Positions 12,001 through 26,225 of a stretch of DNA of 64,000 bases are shown here, piece after piece. The notes beneath the pieces are model-generated. The model was given only the letters and a program-made list of their open reading frames with translations, was not told the origin of the DNA and ran no database searches. The position numbers were made by a program, and so were the translations under genes. Origin of the DNA: Pleurotus djamor (taxonomy: Eukaryota; Basidiomycota; Agaricomycetes; Agaricales; Pleurotaceae); NCBI GenBank assembly GCA_029747585.1, contig JAPEVF010000197.1, positions 1 to 64,000 on the forward strand, written 5' to 3'. Position 1 is the stretch's first letter. Each line of letters opens with the position of its first letter.

Positions 12001-13049
12001 TTAGTGGAGGGCAGAGGAATGATGCATGCGCCTCATGATCCGACTGATGTGGCGAGGGCGGACGACAGGTTCAGAGCGCTTCTTCTGGTGACAGGAGCCC
12101 TTGGAACCCTTGACTTCGCTAGTCTCGGAAGAAGTGGAGTTGGCTGGGGCGCTAGAGACGTTGTTGGAAGGACCGTTGTTGTTGTTGCCGTTGTTGTTGG
12201 AAGCGTCGTTATTGGCACCATTAGAGGACTGAGAGTTGACGAAGGATGCAATGGGGGGACCGGGGTAAGGGTAGTCGGCATTGGGGTTGAAGGCATCGGG
12301 GAAGAAAATGCCTGGGTCGTCATCACGGTAAGCACCTGGGAAGCTGACGAGTTCCGAGGCCTTGGGTTTGCCAGTTCCATTACCGCCAACCTTGAGTTGG
12401 GTGCAAGAGGGATAGAATTCGGCACCACCGCGTGAAGTTCCAAGGTGAAGGGCAATGATTTCATGACGGATGAGATAGTTTCCAGGAGCGATGTTATCGG
12501 GAATCTTGAGAGCAGCGAAAGCGCCGTTCACTAGAAGATGACGCACATGAGTCAACCAGCGCCAAAGACAAAATTAACAGACCACTTACTCAAGTCCTGT
12601 TGTGCCCATTCCTTGTTTCCAGTCTTCTTCCTCGCAACCTGCTGGACTTTGAACCATTGAGCCTTGGTGGCATCAAATTTCTCGCAGCCTGCCTCTCCAC
12701 AATCGGCCATGTAGGTCAACATGGGACCAGTGTTGTGAGGCCAGTTGCCCTGATCACCACCGGCCCAATCGAACTCGATCGTTGATCCGGGGTTAGCTTG
12801 GAGAGACTGAGCAGCGAATAGCGTCGCTGGATTGGGAGTAGGACCACATCCCATGAACTTGTTGTTGGCACCTTTGACGGGTGAGACATCGTTGATCTGG
12901 CGTGTCGCAGCGGACACGGCGCGTGCATTGGGGACATTCTGGTCGAAAGTCTTGCCATCAATCACGACTTTGCGCACAAATCCATGTGCAGCAGCGAAGG
13001 ATGGAAGAAGAGAGAGACTGAGGGAGAGTAGGATGATACGGGCGAACAT
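12001..13049 (-). CDS. AA9 lytic polysaccharide monooxygenase
   Basis: A copper enzyme that oxidatively cleaves cellulose or related glucans outside the cell. It has two exons, 13049-12590 and 12530-12001, joined by a 59-base intron, giving about 329 residues. The signal peptide ends ...FAAA and leaves His1 in HGFVRK, the N-terminal copper ligand. The second ligand is the His of NWPHNTGPM. RHEIIALH followed by GAEFYPSC gives the axial Tyr. Most AA9 enzymes carry Gln two residues before that Tyr; here the codon is GAA, a Glu. There is no CBM1. Instead the C-terminus has a Ser/Asn-rich linker with an NNNGNNNN tract, then a basic tail with KKR, RMHHS and a final His. Homologous tails exist in other basidiomycete AA9s as far as I recall, but their role is unknown. 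A minus-strand TATA box lies about 200 bases upstream. The neighbouring manganese peroxidase lies 0.9 kb upstream on the same strand. Confidence 0.93.
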
Positions 13050-13250
13050 GGTGATAATGCTGATGCTGATTTCGTAGAATCTGGCTTAAACGTTGAAATA
13101 GTCGTGGACGAGGAAGATGTGTAAAGTCTAGAGATCGCCCAGCGATACGAAGATGAGAGAGATGTCGTTAGACGGAAGGGAAGGAAAACCGGAGCGGTTC
13201 TGAGTGAGGGAAGGAGGAGGATGAGAGAAGGGTCTCGGATTTTTGAGGCT

Positions 13251-13257
13251 TTATATA
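13251..13257 (-). promoter_or_regulatory. TATA box of the AA9 gene
   Basis: Reads TATATAA on the minus strand, about 200 bases before the ATG at 13049, implying a fairly long 5' leader. A CTGGGG core (a possible CreA-type carbon-repression site) sits immediately upstream at 13258-13263; that match is weak evidence. Confidence 0.55.
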
Positions 13258-13923
13258 CCCCAGGCCGCAGTACCTAGAATGGGAGCCACGCCCGAGAAGG
13301 CATCAATTGTTCGCTCTTTGTGGAAGTGGCGACGTCGCCTCCGGATTGTGCAACTGCCCATTGTCTCAGTCGGTCGGACAATAGGAAGAATGGCTATTTC
13401 CGGGTATCCCCCGACTCGACAGCGGCGAACCTGTGTATCCTGTCAATGACTGTCAATGAGCCCGGTAAACCAAGAGGCCATTGTAGACGGTCCCCCCAGG
13501 CAAATTCGTAGGGCTGTGACCAATGAAATCGAGAATCGGCTTTGTTGGGCCGCTGACCTGCGGTGCGAATAGTCTTTCACCGGTCAATGCACTGAGTCAG
13601 CGTGTATCTTCCTCATGGAATACATCATGCTACCAGCCAGGATAGAATATAGCAAAGCGTCCGGGTCAATGCGCGAGTAGACAGGTACGAGGAAGAGGGC
13701 TGGTGTTTGTTTGTCATATGTTGGTGTACAAACAAACGCAAATCCAAACTCAGCGGCATTTGGGCAAGCAATCGTAGATGGTATGGATATCATGATGAAG
13801 AGACAATGTCTAAGTCTAAGTAGATAATAGTATTCAGCGGTGGATACATAGTGCATTCTGGTGTCCAATTACGAAGGAGGACTGATTGTTGGCGTGGTTA
13901 GAACTGTTTGTCGCAAAGAAGAC
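13258..13923. other. spacer between AA9 and peroxidase genes
   Basis: Upstream region of the AA9 gene and 3' flank of the peroxidase gene. No open frame is supported. A short direct repeat of TGACTGTCAATGA type occurs near 13440-13457. Confidence 0.5.
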
Positions 13924-15710
<1,787 letters not shown>

Positions 15711-16724
15711 ATCAAGAAACAATGAGACTCGNAAAGAAGGNGTCTAGAGGGTTTNGAAGGCTCGCAATGAAGACGNTGGTGTTTGCANTCCTCAATCCCA
15801 GCCTTTATACTTGACGAAAAGCATTNNGCAACTGTTATCTGCTCCAAGTCGCTCCCCACGACTGGCAGCGCTTGCCATCCAATTACCAGTNTACTGGACG
15901 AGATGGTCTGCGTNCAAGNTGAANCCAGCACCNNGANTCTACCAGCAAACCCAAGACAACGGCAGTCCCCTCTAATCGCAACGCAAGCTCACCTGGATGT
16001 CATTGATGGTGGGAACAGATATGTGGTTTCATTTGAGTTGTCNCGACCGGGACGACGGGATGAAATGGACGGCGAACGTAGTCCATGCCGCCTCGAGCGA
16101 CAATCNCAAGAACACCATTGGATGTGACTCATGGATACCAGCAGAAAATAGACANACGCTTCNAGCCGNNCCGCAGACGNCATCGCGCTTAAAACTGGGA
16201 TGCATGTGCAGACCGTCGCGTAGATAAATTGAATGACATNCCTCGATCGGACCCGGGAAAATAGAGCATCGCTTGAGTACCATGGTGAGAGTCCCCAACC
16301 TCCGGGAGCAAGCTTGTCCGAGAGCGTTCCAGCATAATCCGGCGAAGTTGTGAAGCGCAAAGTGCGTTAGAGTNAAAGAGACANGATCTCNTATCATCCA
16401 ACAGATANCATCCNCTATANNCAAGNACTCNTCGGATGAGCCAGCGACAGGTCGATGAGTGCGTGNGGAGTATTAATTATCAGAGAGNCCGAGCGCCCCG
16501 AAGGTATATGNTANACAAAAATCCCATGAAGTGTACGCGTCGCAAGTTAGCCCCAAGCAGCCGTGGTACTAAAGTGGGCATGGAAGTCATCAGTGTCAAA
16601 GATCCATGAAAGCACGAAGGACCATGCTCACCTATAATTAACTATCAAATGACCATCCGTAGCAAAAGACTATGTGCGGTAAACGTCTCAGCAAGCCGCG
16701 GAGGAAGGAGATGTTTGACATGCC
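15711..16724. other. peroxidase upstream region, N-rich
   Basis: Holds the manganese peroxidase promoter and many ambiguous bases. Minus- and plus-strand frames at 15783-16424 have no domain resemblance and are not called. Confidence 0.45.
15802..15809 (-). promoter_or_regulatory. TATA box of the manganese peroxidase gene
   Basis: Reads TATAAAGG on the minus strand, 91 bases before the ATG at 15710, a normal distance for a basidiomycete secreted-enzyme gene. Confidence 0.65.
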
Positions 16725-17160
16725 TTAAACAGGTTTGACACGGTATCGTCTGGAGCAGGTGAGAATGCCAGATTGATGTAGGTAAACTGACATGGGCATG
16801 AGAATACGGGAAACATTTGCCTCCGAGGTGATTGGACTCACCAAAGGATCCCCCGACTTCCATGCCAATTCCTTGCGCAAGAACTGAATCACCGCTTGAA
16901 ATCGATTGGACGCAGTGATCTTGTAGAAGTTTTGCTTCATTATTGGCGCATTTCCAACGGCCTTGAAGCGTACGACGACTAACGAGTTCCATGAGCGAGC
17001 TAGATAAGAGGTTGTTGTTTGCAGACGCACCTTTGGTCGTATCCTTCTTCTTGTACTCATCCAACGCACTCCGCACGTCGTCGGGTATCTGATCGGCGTC
17101 TTGTTGTGCCCATAGTGGAAGTGACCTCGTTGGTGTGTCAGGCAAGCCTGAGGTCGCCAT
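16725..17160 (-). CDS. small hypothetical protein
   Basis: I do not recognise this gene. A frame starting MATSGLPDTPTRSLPLW at 17160 runs about 110 codons. A good donor (GTGAGT) near 16850 and an acceptor near 16797 join it in frame to a short exon ending RYRVKPV with a stop at 16725. The result is about 130 residues without signal peptide or membrane segment, charged near the middle (SALDEYKKKDTTK). Codon choice looks ordinary. It may be only part of a longer gene or a relic, and it lies upstream of, and divergent from, the O-methyltransferase gene. Confidence 0.35.
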
Positions 17161-18712
17161 TGCAGGACTGAGGATGGTTGGTGCCAGGAGTCACGGTAGA
17201 ATACAGGCAGGAAGTCACGTGCCACGAATCTTCTCCTATATGTTAAGGGGCGGGACAAATAGTCCGCACATAGGTTGGGCACAGAGTTGAGGCCACGTTT
17301 TACTGAAGACACCGTTAAACTGATCTAGGCCGCTGTAAAATGCCGTTTGATCTCGAGATTCGGCGGCTTCATTAGTGTGGGTGCATTTTTAGCGGATTGA
17401 TTCTACATGACGGAATCCCGAGCCTATTCGCACTTTGGCCTCTGATGCAGACTCATTAGTCCTCTAGCGTATTTGAGCATCCCTCTTTACGAGCTTGGTA
17501 TGGGCCTAGAGCGCGGTACGGAAGTTACATGACCAGTGCCCTAATCAAGCAGGGGCTGATAGGAGTCATTCAGTTTACGAACATGTTCCGTTGTGGGTGT
17601 GGGTATTCGCCCCCCAGAACTCCAGAAACCGTGTCACTGCGCGCGGAGACATAGTTGGGTCATATTCGTGCTTTACATGGCTTGTGTCTGTGCTTGGATT
17701 TTTGGGCGCTAAACGATGTTTGCTTTGCCCAAGACTGACTTTACCTCCCGAGTCTCCTCGCATGCCTATCGACACGCATCATCTGTCCAATTGACCGTTA
17801 CCTTATTCGACAACCACCTGTCACCCCGATTTTAACCCCAGTTTAATCAAATTACTCACGAGAGCTCTGCTATCTGCTTTCCGAAGCTCTGTTCCGCTCT
17901 TTGGGCCCTTGGGCTCAACGGTTGAAGTCTCTCTGTAGACCCCATGCATTGCGAGTTCTTTCGTGATGCTCGGCCCGTCGCGTTGATGAGGTGGTCAAAC
18001 CCTCTGGGCTTGGGGGTGTGCACGACAGGTTCCATGAGGTCATGGGGTGTGGGAGCCGAAGCTTGCTGGATTGATGGCGTTCCAAGGGATGTCCCTTGAC
18101 AGGATCTGCGCTCGTCCCTTTCAGCCTTCCGCATAAGTTTTCCGTCGGTCACGTAGCAAACGCTCGAAAATGTACCCTCGGTCGAGTAGGGTCCACCACA
18201 TCAGTCAGTATATCAACCATGTGGAACCCTGTGCGTTCACGACGGGGGAAGTAGGCTTTTGCCAGCGGACACGAAATAATGACCAAGTCTTGAGCGAAGG
18301 TGCTAGTCGGTGTGGCGGCTCGGCAAACGTAAGTCAAACTTGATTTGTTTACTCTGAGCTTATTTTTGAAGAAATGGTATATATTTGGTCATAGCCAGGA
18401 AGCTGACTGAAGCAAACGGTGCCGACTGCTTCCCGGAGGAGGCCTTTGAGCGGAAGCCCAAGTCGACCAACTGTCAAATTCGGCCGATCGCGCCCTCTGC
18501 TTGTCTGTCCAACGTCGCTGGTAGAGTCTGTGACAGGCCCAAACTCTCCTTCTTCCCCTACCACCACCACCACCACCACCTCTGCCGCCCCCACATTCTC
18601 CTCCGTCGTGGCCCCCAACGAGCTCTAGGTCCTTCGATTATTCAGGGAACTAGAGGACGCGTCGCGCTATCATATCAGAAAAGTACTCTTCGCTCCTCGA
18701 CGCGCTTGGAAA
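17161..18712. other. intergenic region and O-methyltransferase leader
   Basis: No gene is supported up to 18.3 kb. From about 18.4 kb the plus strand is pyrimidine-rich and includes a (CCA) tract at 18561-18580. It probably forms the promoter and 5' leader of the O-methyltransferase gene. The reading frame is open upstream of 18713, so a longer N-terminus cannot be fully excluded. Confidence 0.5.
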
Positions 18713-21700
18713 TGACTTTTGCGGTCTTACGAGATCTCCATACCATCATTGGAAACGCGATTTCGGAAATCGAACAAGTCTACGCTGAGCATTCTGGTGC
18801 CTTTGGTGACCCTTCAGAGCCCTCTCCATCCCCAACGACCCCATCTACGCCGGATCATCATCGAGAATATATCCTGCGTCANCTCCAACCATTTCCCAAT
18901 GAGGTCGTTGCTCGTGACGATGATGGAAATGTCCTAGCTCATGCTGATGGGGATGACTACACGGTCCCCATCGCTGGTCTTGGTGCCCCATTTTCGCCCA
19001 AAGGATTCAAGAAATCTGCTTCTCGGCACGGTCTTGGAGNGAGGGAAAGCCATATTTTACCCTTGAAAGAGTTTGATTCGCCGCCAAGTCCAGTGACGAC
19101 CGCTCCCATGACACCGACGACGCCATCCCCACCCTCTTCGCAGAGATNACTGCGAACCTGGCAATCTATGGCGGCACTCTCGCCATCTTCAAGGGCTCAG
19201 AAGCAGCAGGAAGACGCTTCNAGACGAGATGGAGCAAATCCTCCTTCACATCCCCCTCCTGTTCCGTCTCTGCCCAAATCCTTCAGCCACATACAGAAAC
19301 CTTCGCCTAGTATCTCTAGTACACGCAGCTCACATTCTACGCAAGGGACATATCATCCGTCGTCGTACGCTTCACCGGTTCCCTCGTCGCCTTCTGCGAG
19401 CTCATATAGCTGGCATGGAACGCGACCAAACTCCTTTGCCTATCAACCTTCTCTCGACTTTCCTTCCTTAGACTCGGTCTACGATTCGACATCACTGGCG
19501 GAAATGCTGAATTCGTCGCATCCCACCGTCGTCAATGCTATTTCTCGCATCGTTGCTGCATCAGGCCAACTCGCTGCGACGGTTCAGAGCCCGTTTCTCA
19601 CCATTTGCGATGCCGTTATGCAGGTACGTCCTGCGTAGCTACCCTGATTTTGCGTCTCTGAACCCTCTTTTAATGATTNAGTATCATTTACCTGCGTGTA
19701 TGCGCCTGTTTGAAGCAGCCCATGTCCCCGAGATACTTGGTGAAGCAGGACCTGATGGTTTGCACGTCGATAAGATTGCCAAGNGGAGCAAAGTCGATCC
19801 CGGCAAATTGGGTAAGTCCCCTATTTTTGCTTTCGGGCAATCGCATGGACAGCGGTCCAACCTGGACGTAACTNGCTCATTTTCACGCTGCCTGTCCGCG
19901 TTGCTTCTCTTTTCTTCGTTCTTCTCTCCCTTGTGCTCCACTTCATCTACCCCTTCATTAACCCCCCTTCGTCTTGAGTGCCGTAACCTAATAACCTGAG
20001 CTAACCAAATTGAATTGTGATTGCTTCTATGTGATCCTAGCTCACGTACTGCGCCTCCTCGCCACCCATCACATTGTTCGCGAAGTTCAACCGGACGTAT
20101 TTGCCTTGAATAGAATATCCTCCCTGGTCGACACCGGAAAGCCACCTTCGTGGCTGCTTGGAGAGAACGGAAACGATAACCCAAGCCATACAGAATTCAC
20201 ACGGCCTAGCACCAAGCGTCATATCGACGGTCAGATAGAAGCGTAAGTCTCCATGTTGTCTNGGATTCCCCAGTCTACTTTTGTCTTCTGTCCGAGAACT
20301 CTCTTATAAGGCGGACGTACGTGGGGAGTCGTGCTACACTGGATGGGGCTGTTCAAGTCTAATCACTTAAGCTTTTTCTTCTCTTCGTCCTGTTTTTGGA
20401 TGTAAACGAGGTCAGGGTCCGCATTGGGGGTTATGTGCATCGCTGTCCGCAGGTAACCGCGTCCGATGCGTCGCGTCGAAAGACCCTCATTCCACGGATC
20501 TCATGCTGCACACACCTTCTATCTCGCTGATGGACAGGGTCAATCAGTTTCACCACCGTTGCTGAGCGCCTGAGTTATTTTTTGCGATTGCCATATTGGG
20601 CTGATTCCAGATTGCTTGCTTCCACCTTTATCTACACGTTAACTGACCCTTTCTCCTTTCTTGAACNATCTAGTCTTGAGAAGAAGTACGAAGATACAAA
20701 TGGCATCGCGGCTTTTGTTGGACTTTGGTACGGCATCGGTCATCGTGACCCCGAGCTCTCCGAGGAACTAGAGGGTCTAACGAGCATCTACTTACAGCAC
20801 AGACGAGCTATTCAAGTCCGCTGCTTACATGACGGAAGCATGGTATCTGTCAGAACGCACAAAGTTCTCGCGGGAGCCCACACACGCACCGTTCAACTTT
20901 GCTTTTGATACCCTCACCGGATTCTTTGCATGGCTTGAAGGGTGAGTTCAAATTTATCTAGGTTATCTTCGCCTGATTTGACTCAATGTTGTGACACCTT
21001 TACTTTGTCGAATTAATCTCCGTTGAATCCTTGGTCCGTCATACGAACCTCAGAGAAGATTCTGGGGTTGTTCTATCAGGAAGGAACTTTGGAGCCGAGC
21101 TTGGACCCGGGACGAAGATGGCCACGATGGTAATGAATGGGAAGGATGTGGCATCGTCTAGAAAAAGTTCCTTCAAGCAGCCAATTACATCAGCGGGCCA
21201 TGTGAATGATAGTCTTATTCACGGCGCAAACAGATTCAGGCTGGAACGCTTCGGCAAAGCTATGACTGGGACGGCGTCGTGGGAGGCTCCGTATGCCATT
21301 TTGCAAGGTTTGTGTTGTCCTTTTCGTTTCAGTATAACCATATTCGGCCGTTTTGACCCCTTTGGCCGGCTGTGCGGGTCTGCGCTCGTGTCAATGCGGG
21401 TTTCCTAGCTGGTTACGAATTTTGGATTTTTTGGTGGCACGTTGCTGACGCACCCCTCCCCTTACGCAGGCTTTGACTGGGCATCTCTCCCCTACGGCAG
21501 TACCATCGTCGATGTAGGAGGGGGGATTGGCTCCACCTCGATGTTACTGGCCAATGCCTTTACCCGCGGTGAAGACGGCATCGATCTTGGCTTCGAATTC
21601 GTTATACAAGACCGACCCGTCGTTGTGGAGATGGGAGAGAAAGTAAGTCAATTTTTCGCTCCGTCTTTCCTGACCAACGCTCGGAATTTGTACTAATTCA

Positions 21701-23316
21701 TCCCCTCACGTAGGCTTGGCGATCGCAATGTCAGGAACTTTTGGACAACGGGACGGCGAGGTTTCAAGTTCACGATTTTTTCACACCTCAGCCAATCAAG
21801 CACCCTGCGATCTTCCTGCTCCGAGTGGTTCTCCATGATTGGTCGGATTATTACGCCAGAAAAATTCTACTCAGGTTACGAGAAGCGGCGAACGAACATA
21901 CTCGTCTTATTATTGCCGATTTCGTACTTCCAATGGCTTGTGTCGACAACTTCAAGATACCCGACCTCGAGGACGATAGCCCTATCGATACCACCGGCAC
22001 TCCTCGCCGTCGTACGATTCCCAAGGATAAATCAGAAGAAGGCGGTGGAGATTACACTTTCGAGGGCGCTGAAGGGGGACAAAGATTAGCCCCTGCCCCT
22101 CTGCTGGCGAATTTGGGGAAGGCTAGCGCAAACGCGTATTGGATGGACCTTACGGTAAACTCCTCTCTTCCCATTGGTCACCCTGAGTTTTCTAACCTCT
22201 TTCCTCTATTCCCGCTTAACCCTCTGCCCACACGCCTGTTCCTGGTGATGCCCACGGTTGATGGAAATTTAGATGCAAGTTACCTTCAATAGCCAAGAGC
22301 GTACTTTGCGCGAAATCGACGCGCTTACTCGCTCAGCAGGCTGGAGGGTGACCAAGGTGACTCATGCTCCTGGCTCTCTTTTCGGGCACATCGTAGCCGT
22401 TCCTGTGCCTATTCCGGCAGAGGGCGCCCTGGACAACTTCACATCTACGAACGATAACACAGCCCCAACCAATCACGCTTCAAGATCCGTAGAAACCCAC
22501 CATGAAGTGGCGTCTCGGTGTGGGACACCAACGTTCGGGTCGCGAATGGTATTACCTTCGAGAGACTTGCTAAGACGAGGTACCGGCAAGTTCATTAAAC
22601 CAAGGGGAGTTTCATCCACTAGTGTGGCATTCGGGAGGTGCATTCCTCGAGCGTCCACCAATGTGATCACCTCGATGCACGCCACCGCCCCTTCTTCGAA
22701 CGCGCCTGTAACCCCGAAAGCTGCGAAAAAGCGGCCTTCCCCATTGGCGATTCCCATATCACCATTATCTCATCGAGGCCCATCATCACCTCGTGTTCCA
22801 GCTTCGCCTTCCATATCTCGCCGTGCCTCTTCCACCTGCCTGCACAAGCATGCCCGCTCTCAATCGCGCATCTCTCCTATTCCAGCCGTGCCAGCTCTAC
22901 CGAAGCAGATTCCTCCTTCCGTGCCTCGTCCTCGCTCCGCGACAATCGGGACGCGCCTCCCTGTTTCAGCTTCAGCTTCAAGACCACATACTTTGTCGCC
23001 TACTGCACGACCGCCTCCACCCCCACTCCCAAATATTCCTGCTTCCCTCATGAGCCAAGTAACGAGACCTACATCATCCTCGCAGAATGTCCCTCGCGCG
23101 ATGACTCGACGGACGTCCTATTTTTCTTTACGCCAGGACACCTTACTGAACCCAGCTGACCATGGCTCTGTTAGTGGCTCGGGGAGGGAGACGACCAACG
23201 AGTTTCTTCGAAGCATCGACGCTAGACAGCCTACCTCCGAGGAATACCTGATGCACGGAAGCAGTAGATTTCGGAAACACCCTGCAACACCTTGCTCCAC
23301 TTCTGACGGCTCATGA
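18713..23316 (+). CDS. O-methyltransferase with disordered N- and C-terminal extensions
   Basis: An S-adenosylmethionine-dependent methyltransferase of the plant/fungal O-methyltransferase (family 2) type. Nine exons fit: 18713-19623, 19682-19811, 20041-20242, 20674-20727, 20798-20941, 21054-21307, 21470-21642, 21714-22154 and 22273-23316. The start MTFAVLRDLHTIIG matches the usual beginning of this mushroom family. The N-terminal 300 residues contain a Ser/Pro-rich stretch. Then come the dimerisation helices (AHVLRLLATHH, GKAMTGTASWEAP), the SAM motif IVDVGGGIGS, and LRVVLHDWSD with the catalytic His. An acidic, low-complexity loop (DLEDDSPIDTTG) interrupts the end of the fold. After the last fold element (GWRVTKVTHAPGSLFGHIVAV) a further roughly 290 residues are Ser/Pro/Arg-rich with no domain. 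No signal peptide is seen, so it is probably cytosolic. Its substrate, perhaps a phenolic or secondary metabolite, is unknown. Exon 6 is the least certain. Confidence 0.85.
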
Positions 23317-24141
23317 TATGCCCTCAGCAGTTTTCTTTATTCGTTCACATGGTTCCCCAAAGAGTTGTTGGAACATACGTCAGTTGCTGAAATCATTAGG
23401 GCCGAGACCATGGGATTGGGATCGCCATCTGACAAGCTACATATCAACGCCGTAGCCAAGTCACCGACTGAACTCCTCGACTTGAACTTCTTGAATCTTC
23501 ATTCCGATTGTATTACATCTGCGCCTTGTATTTACACCTTTAAACCTCTGCCTCTTGTCCTACTTAATTTATCGGTCTATTAGGCTTCTCTAGGGCGTTT
23601 TCTCACCTGCCTCTCAGCGTGTCGCCGATCTTCGCTTTTGTACCCAAGGCCTAAGGTTTCGAGAGGTTCGTCAAACTTACAGCATTTGACATATGCTCCA
23701 AGGCCCAAATGTCCAGAAAACAAAAATCATGACCAAGCAGTGGGCTCCCGCGCGTCAGTGGAAGGCCGCTGTCTTCCAATTCCTACATCCTCCATTGAAC
23801 CTGACATCGATATGCTGATGTCGAGCTTAACTTTGATCAGTTATGCACTAAATTTGTCGAGTTCTCGCACCAACATGCTCCTTCTATGTTGTCCTACCCC
23901 GAGTTCTCTAATTTTACCTAATGGCTATCGCTTATTGCGTCAAGGATCGCGGCTATGCTACATTCAGAAACCATGTCGTTACCACCAATCTCGTTCTGTG
24001 GATTGTGAAAATCAATGACAACATTGTCTGTATGACCGTATAAAAGGTGAGATTGCTCCACACATTGCCGTCCAGCAATCGCTCTCATTGTTCTCCAGCA
24101 GTTTCGCCGTTCTAGTGGCCTAGTTTTCCTCTTCGCGCCCT
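23317..24141. other. intergenic region
   Basis: 3' flank of the O-methyltransferase gene and promoter of the DUF6534 gene. No supported open frame. Confidence 0.55.
24039..24046 (+). promoter_or_regulatory. TATA box of the DUF6534 gene
   Basis: TATAAAAG lies about 95 bases before the ATG at 24142, in the usual range. Confidence 0.6.
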
Positions 24142-25762
24142 ATGTCGGAAGCTACACATTTGCTGGGCCCGGTGCTCATCGCAGTCATCCTGAACGTCTT
24201 GTTCTACGGCGTCTGCGTCATGCAATTCATCACTTACTACAACAGCTCGTTCAATGACCGTAGGCCCATAAGGCATGTAACCGCCGACCTTGCATCACTT
24301 TGTTTAATCTGACCAGTAATAGGATGCTCGTCAACTGGGTTCTCTTCCTTGACACCGTTCACTCGTCCGCGTCCGTCTACCTTCTTTGGAACTTCGCGGT
24401 TGACAATTACGGTGTCCGTCGCGTTTTNGTTCACCGCGCCGTGGCCATTCTCATACACGCCCCTCATGACTTCCTTGTACGACGTTCTCAATATCTTCAA
24501 CTACTACCATCGGATACTGATATCCACGTTACAGGGCTTCATGTCCCATCCAAGCATTCATGGCGTGGCGGATCCATCAATTCGCTAAATCGTGGAAGCT
24601 GTTCATTGCATTGCTCTTCTTCTCCTTCGCACAGCTCTCCACTGGAATTGCGGCATCCGTCGGTGCTTTGGAGCTCTTGAGGTAAGTCCTTCTCGCCGCA
24701 TCAGAGCTTCGCGTGAACTCATATCTGATCTACAGCATCGTTCACTTCTCTACCCTCGTTCCAATTGTAGATTCTTGGCTCGTTACATCTATCTTCTGTG
24801 ATGCCACCATTACGTGGGCCCTTCTTCCACTGCCATTTTTTGCCTTCTGAACAACCAATGACAGGACAATCTTATGGTACTATCTTTCTAAAAGTCGCAC
24901 CGGGTTTAAGCGTATGTTTCCTTACTCTTTCCGAACTCCTTATATCCATGGTATGACTCTGATTGGACATCTAAGACACCGATCATGTTATAACTCGGCT
25001 CATCCGTTCATCCGTGGAGACAGCTGCTTTCGGCTTCATCTTCTGTGTAAGCGTATTATTAGCATCCTATCGATCGATACCCATCATTAAATCCTCTTTG
25101 CATAGTTGATGGATCTTGTCTGCTTCGTAGGCCCCCCTTCACATACGTGGGCTGTATTGACGCAGGTGCCCTTGTTTTCTAGACGGTTTTGCCCGGGACC
25201 AACTACCATGCCATCTTTGCCTTTGTGGGTTGTATCCTCTAACTATAGACCAATTCTTGACTGAGCCACCATACAACTTGGAAGCCGCTGGGCAGGATCT
25301 ACACGTTCGTACTTCTAGCAATTTCGTGGATCGATATTAATCCTGATCATTTCGGTTGCAGAGTCACCTTGCTATTAGTGAGTCTATAGACCCCGTTGGC
25401 CACCTATCGATCGTCCACTTATCTGGTATGACCGTTGCAGACGTTAAACTCGAGAAATTCGCTGCGATCTGAAATGAACAACAATGTCTATACGGCGAGT
25501 CAGGTTAGTGGTTGTCCGTTCTATATGGTCGATCAATAATTAACCGTTGATGCAGACTCCATGGCCAGTATTCGCACGTCCACAGATGGCGGTCACCGGA
25601 AGCGAAGTAATTCGTTCCTTACAACGAAGCCACCCCATGATAGGTTCGCCTCGGCCAATTAATCAAAGCTCGGAGAACATCATGAAAAGCACGCTTGAAG
25701 ACGCCGAAGCCAGCTCCAGCACGAGTGAGAAATGTACACAGGAAGGGTCTATCGGCCCGTAG
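24142..25762 (+). CDS. DUF6534-type seven-helix membrane protein
   Basis: A multi-pass membrane protein of the DUF6534 family, which is strongly expanded in mushrooms and has no assigned function. The translation starts MSEATHLLGPVLIAVIL and passes through a typical run: QFITYY, then LVNWVLFLDTVHSS, APWPFSYTPL, QAFMAWRIHQFAKSW, a helix around LFIALLFFSFAQ, STLVPIVDSWL, TILWYYLSKSRTGF, the cytoplasmic RSSVETAAFG segment, a last helix reached through VLPGTNYHAIFAF, and LNSRNSLR. About nine short introns are needed. The first intron appears to use a GC donor (AG|GCATGT at 24272/24273), because only this keeps the frame. The N at 24428 must be an extra base: deleting it joins two frames that both match the family. 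The C-terminal 70 residues are polar and Ser-rich. Confidence 0.82.
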
Positions 25763-26225
25763 CCAAGTCGGACGAGATCAAAACATGTTGAAGAAACCTC
25801 GACATCGAAGTATACGATACACGCTTGTGATACTTTGCCCTCCACTCTGAACAAGTACATCACCATACGATACCTCTGTAGTAATCGCCTTCTCTTGCAA
25901 TAATTTCGAACAGATAACCATACTTGCATAATGTAGGCATATCCGTAACAAAATATAGCGCTTAACCATCATGGTTCATTAGTCTAGTGCGAGTCCTACA
26001 TAGGTACAAATGTCGAATGCGGAAACGGATAATCAATGTATGTTATGAAAAACGAGGCATCGTCGTGTCGTGTCGTAGAAAATAGGGTGCGATGTATGAT
26101 ACTCGTGAACGTATGTGGAAGGAAGGTAGGGGAGCTATGCTGCGAAGGCCGAACACACCGAGTCTAAACGACAGACAGAGAAAGAAGACCGGTGTTTTTA
26201 GAAGAACAGAAAAAGCTCTCCTTGA
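25763..26225. other. intergenic region between converging genes
   Basis: Shared 3' flank of the DUF6534 (+) and fasciclin (-) genes; nothing else is seen. Confidence 0.6.

Noticed and set aside
18385..18712. In-frame upstream extension of the O-methyltransferase
   Set aside because: The stretch looks like a pyrimidine-rich leader, and the ATG at 18713 gives the usual family N-terminus.
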